Assembly: GCA_947499615.1 (NCBI GenBank)
Contig: CANMOP010000040.1
Location: 1-6,052, forward strand
Reading direction: 5' to 3'
Source: RH-chloro-G1 sp003670575
GTDB lineage: Bacteria; Chloroflexota; Dehalococcoidia; UBA2979
Length of the DNA: 6,052 bases
Shown piece by piece: positions 4,853 to 6,052 of the stretch (the stretch's first letter is position 1; each line of letters begins with the position of its first letter). The translations under genes and the position numbers were made by a program. The notes below the pieces were generated by a model. That model saw only the letters and a list, made by a program, of their open reading frames with translations. It had not been told where the DNA came from and made no database searches.

Positions 4853-6052
4853 TTACTTACCGACAACCGTCACAGCGGTGACACCGGAGAAGCCCGTCGG
4901 GAACGCAGCCTTGAAGGCGTCGTTGACGAAGCCGCCACCGATGATGTCCAGGACGAAGACACCCTTCGAGTCCTGGGCCCACACGCCCGTGCCAGCGCCA
5001 CCGGTAACCGCAGCCTCAAGCTGGACAACCGTGCCGCCGTTGAAGACGGACTGGGCCAGCTTGGAAGCCGAGTACACCGGAGCAGCGGCGAAGCCACCGG
5101 CACCAGTGACCGGCGTCGACGGCGGCGGGGTCACAACGCTACCAATGTTCACGGTAGACGAAGTGCCCTGGGCACCGTTCAGCGACGTGCCGATCGAACC
5201 CACAGCGCCAGGGTTACCGCCCTGCGCAACGGCGTTGGCCGCAACACAACCGGCAGCAAGTGCGCCAGATTCGTTCCAGCTAGCCGTCACGATGACGGTG
5301 CCGGAGCCACTGTTCAGCGACACGGCCGACGATGAAGCACCGCTGGACGTCGTCGTGCAGGCGTTGGACACCGCACCCGCGGTGGACGAGATGGTGAACT
5401 GGACCTGCGTGCCGTCGGCAACCTTGTTGCCGTTGGCGTCCGTGACAACCGCGCTCACCACACCGTTAGCGTAGGTCGCAGCGACCTTCGCCGGGCGGCC
5501 GGCGGTCGCGATCGTCGACGTCACGTTCGCCATCGACGTCGTGATGTTCGAGACCGTCATCGTCGCCGAACCCGAGGCGTCAAGCTGGTTGGCGCAGTAC
5601 GTCAGCGGGATAGCACCGGGCACCGCGGTACCACCGGAGGTCAGAGCCTGACTCGTCGAGGTCGAGGTCACAGCCTTCGCAGCGCCACAGGCGGTGGCGT
5701 TGAAGCCGGCCACGATGAAGCCCTTGTCGACCGTGATCAGAACGACCTGGCTACTCACACCAACGCCAGCCGCGTCCTGAACCTGGACCGCAACGTTGGT
5801 CTGCTGGGTCGGGCTCACGTAGGCCGGCGACGTGTTCGTCACGGACGCCGAAACCGCCATGTTGGACGGCGCCGTGATGACCATCTTAGTAGCCGTGCCG
5901 CCCGCCGGAGCGGTCACGGTGATCGCCAGCGTGGAGACGATGGCGCTCCCCGAGTTCGACGCGATCGCCGTGTCGGTCGCGGCGATGCCACCACCACCAC
6001 GGTAGTTCGTGCACGCACTGCCGTTGGAGGCGGTGAGCGCAGCAACCGTCTT
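4853..6052 (-). CDS. Ig-like surface protein, partial (N-terminus off right edge)
   Basis: The frame is open from the right edge to the TAA at 4853-4855, giving 399 residues of the C-terminal part. There is no reason to start at the internal GTG (5917), because open, similar sequence continues upstream of it. The protein is rich in Thr, Ser, Ala, Val and Gly with few charged residues, typical of secreted or S-layer-like proteins. At least two bacterial Ig-like (Big-1/invasin-type) units are visible: one around 76-183 with V-A-V-Q-V-Q-D-A-A-G (87-96) and D-A-S-G-S-A-T-M-T-V (158-167), and one around 188-260 with V-V-T-D-A-N-G-N (202-209) and G-S-G-T-V-I-V-T-A-S (249-258). Cysteines at 14, 122, 153, 232 and 269 could pair. 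A P-P-P-S-T-P linker (309-314) leads to a separate C-terminal domain (about 325-399) with W358 and V-F-V-L-D-I-I-G-G-G (365-374). No transmembrane anchor ends the protein. A role in adhesion or the outer cell layer is inferred. Confidence 0.85.
   Translation of the reverse strand, partial: KTVAALTASNGSACTNYRGGGGIAATDTAIASNSGSAIVSTLAITVTAPAGGTATKMVITAPSNMAVSASVTNTSPAYVSPTQQTNVAVQVQDAAGVGVSSQVVLITVDKGFIVAGFNATACGAAKAVTSTSTSQALTSGGTAVPGAIPLTYCANQLDASGSATMTVSNITTSMANVTSTIATAGRPAKVAATYANGVVSAVVTDANGNKVADGTQVQFTISSTAGAVSNACTTTSSGASSSAVSLNSGSGTVIVTASWNESGALAAGCVAANAVAQGGNPGAVGSIGTSLNGAQGTSSTVNIGSVVTPPPSTPVTGAGGFAAAPVYSASKLAQSVFNGGTVVQLEAAVTGGAGTGVWAQDSKGVFVLDIIGGGFVNDAFKAAFPTGFSGVTAVTVVGK

Noticed and set aside
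4833..5474. Plus-strand open frame of 213 codons
   Set aside because: It is the antisense of the Ig-like protein gene; its Pro/Thr/Ala richness simply mirrors the coding strand.

Overview
The window comes from a high-GC bacterium. My best guess is the phylum Chloroflexota. This rests on the style of the secreted proteins (small beta-rich exported proteins, Ig-like surface proteins, a Tat-dependent lipoprotein) and of the integrase remnant; no marker gene proves it. All intact protein genes are on the minus strand. The only plus-strand features are a tRNA and a decayed integrase.

Left block (1 to about 1150), visibly less GC-rich than the rest. It holds the start of an exported protein whose sequence runs into a (S)GGGGAP tandem repeat and off the left edge. 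Upstream of that, 48 nt away, is a 209-residue lipoprotein with a strong ribosome binding site. The two are probably co-transcribed. An AT-rich leader with a 10-bp palindrome precedes the lipoprotein.

Junction (about 1157 to 1869). A tyrosine recombinase (phage-type integrase) survives only as its C-terminal half, spread over three reading frames with a rearranged segment. It is followed by an intact tRNA-Lys (anticodon UUU, CCA encoded) and a GC-rich hairpin. This looks like the scar of an integrated element at a tRNA locus, and the change in composition falls at the same place.

Right block (1870 to 6052), uniformly GC-rich. Reading in the direction of transcription (right to left), it holds: a partial, Ig-like, Thr/Ser/Ala/Gly-rich surface protein; two strong hairpins; a 166-residue exported protein with a C-terminal membrane anchor and a sorting-signal-like PAKTG; a 152-residue exported protein only 5 nt downstream; and then a Tat-type lipoprotein solute-binding protein of ABC transporter family 5 (oligopeptide/nickel type), without its permease or ATPase genes in the window. 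Every protein gene here is predicted to act outside the cytoplasmic membrane, so the window is essentially a cell-envelope and surface-protein region.

No CRISPR array, complete mobile element or obvious defence system is visible. The points most worth following are the integrase scar beside tRNA-Lys, the tandem pair of small exported proteins with a sorting-like tail next to the Ig-like surface protein, and the repeat-bearing protein at the left edge.
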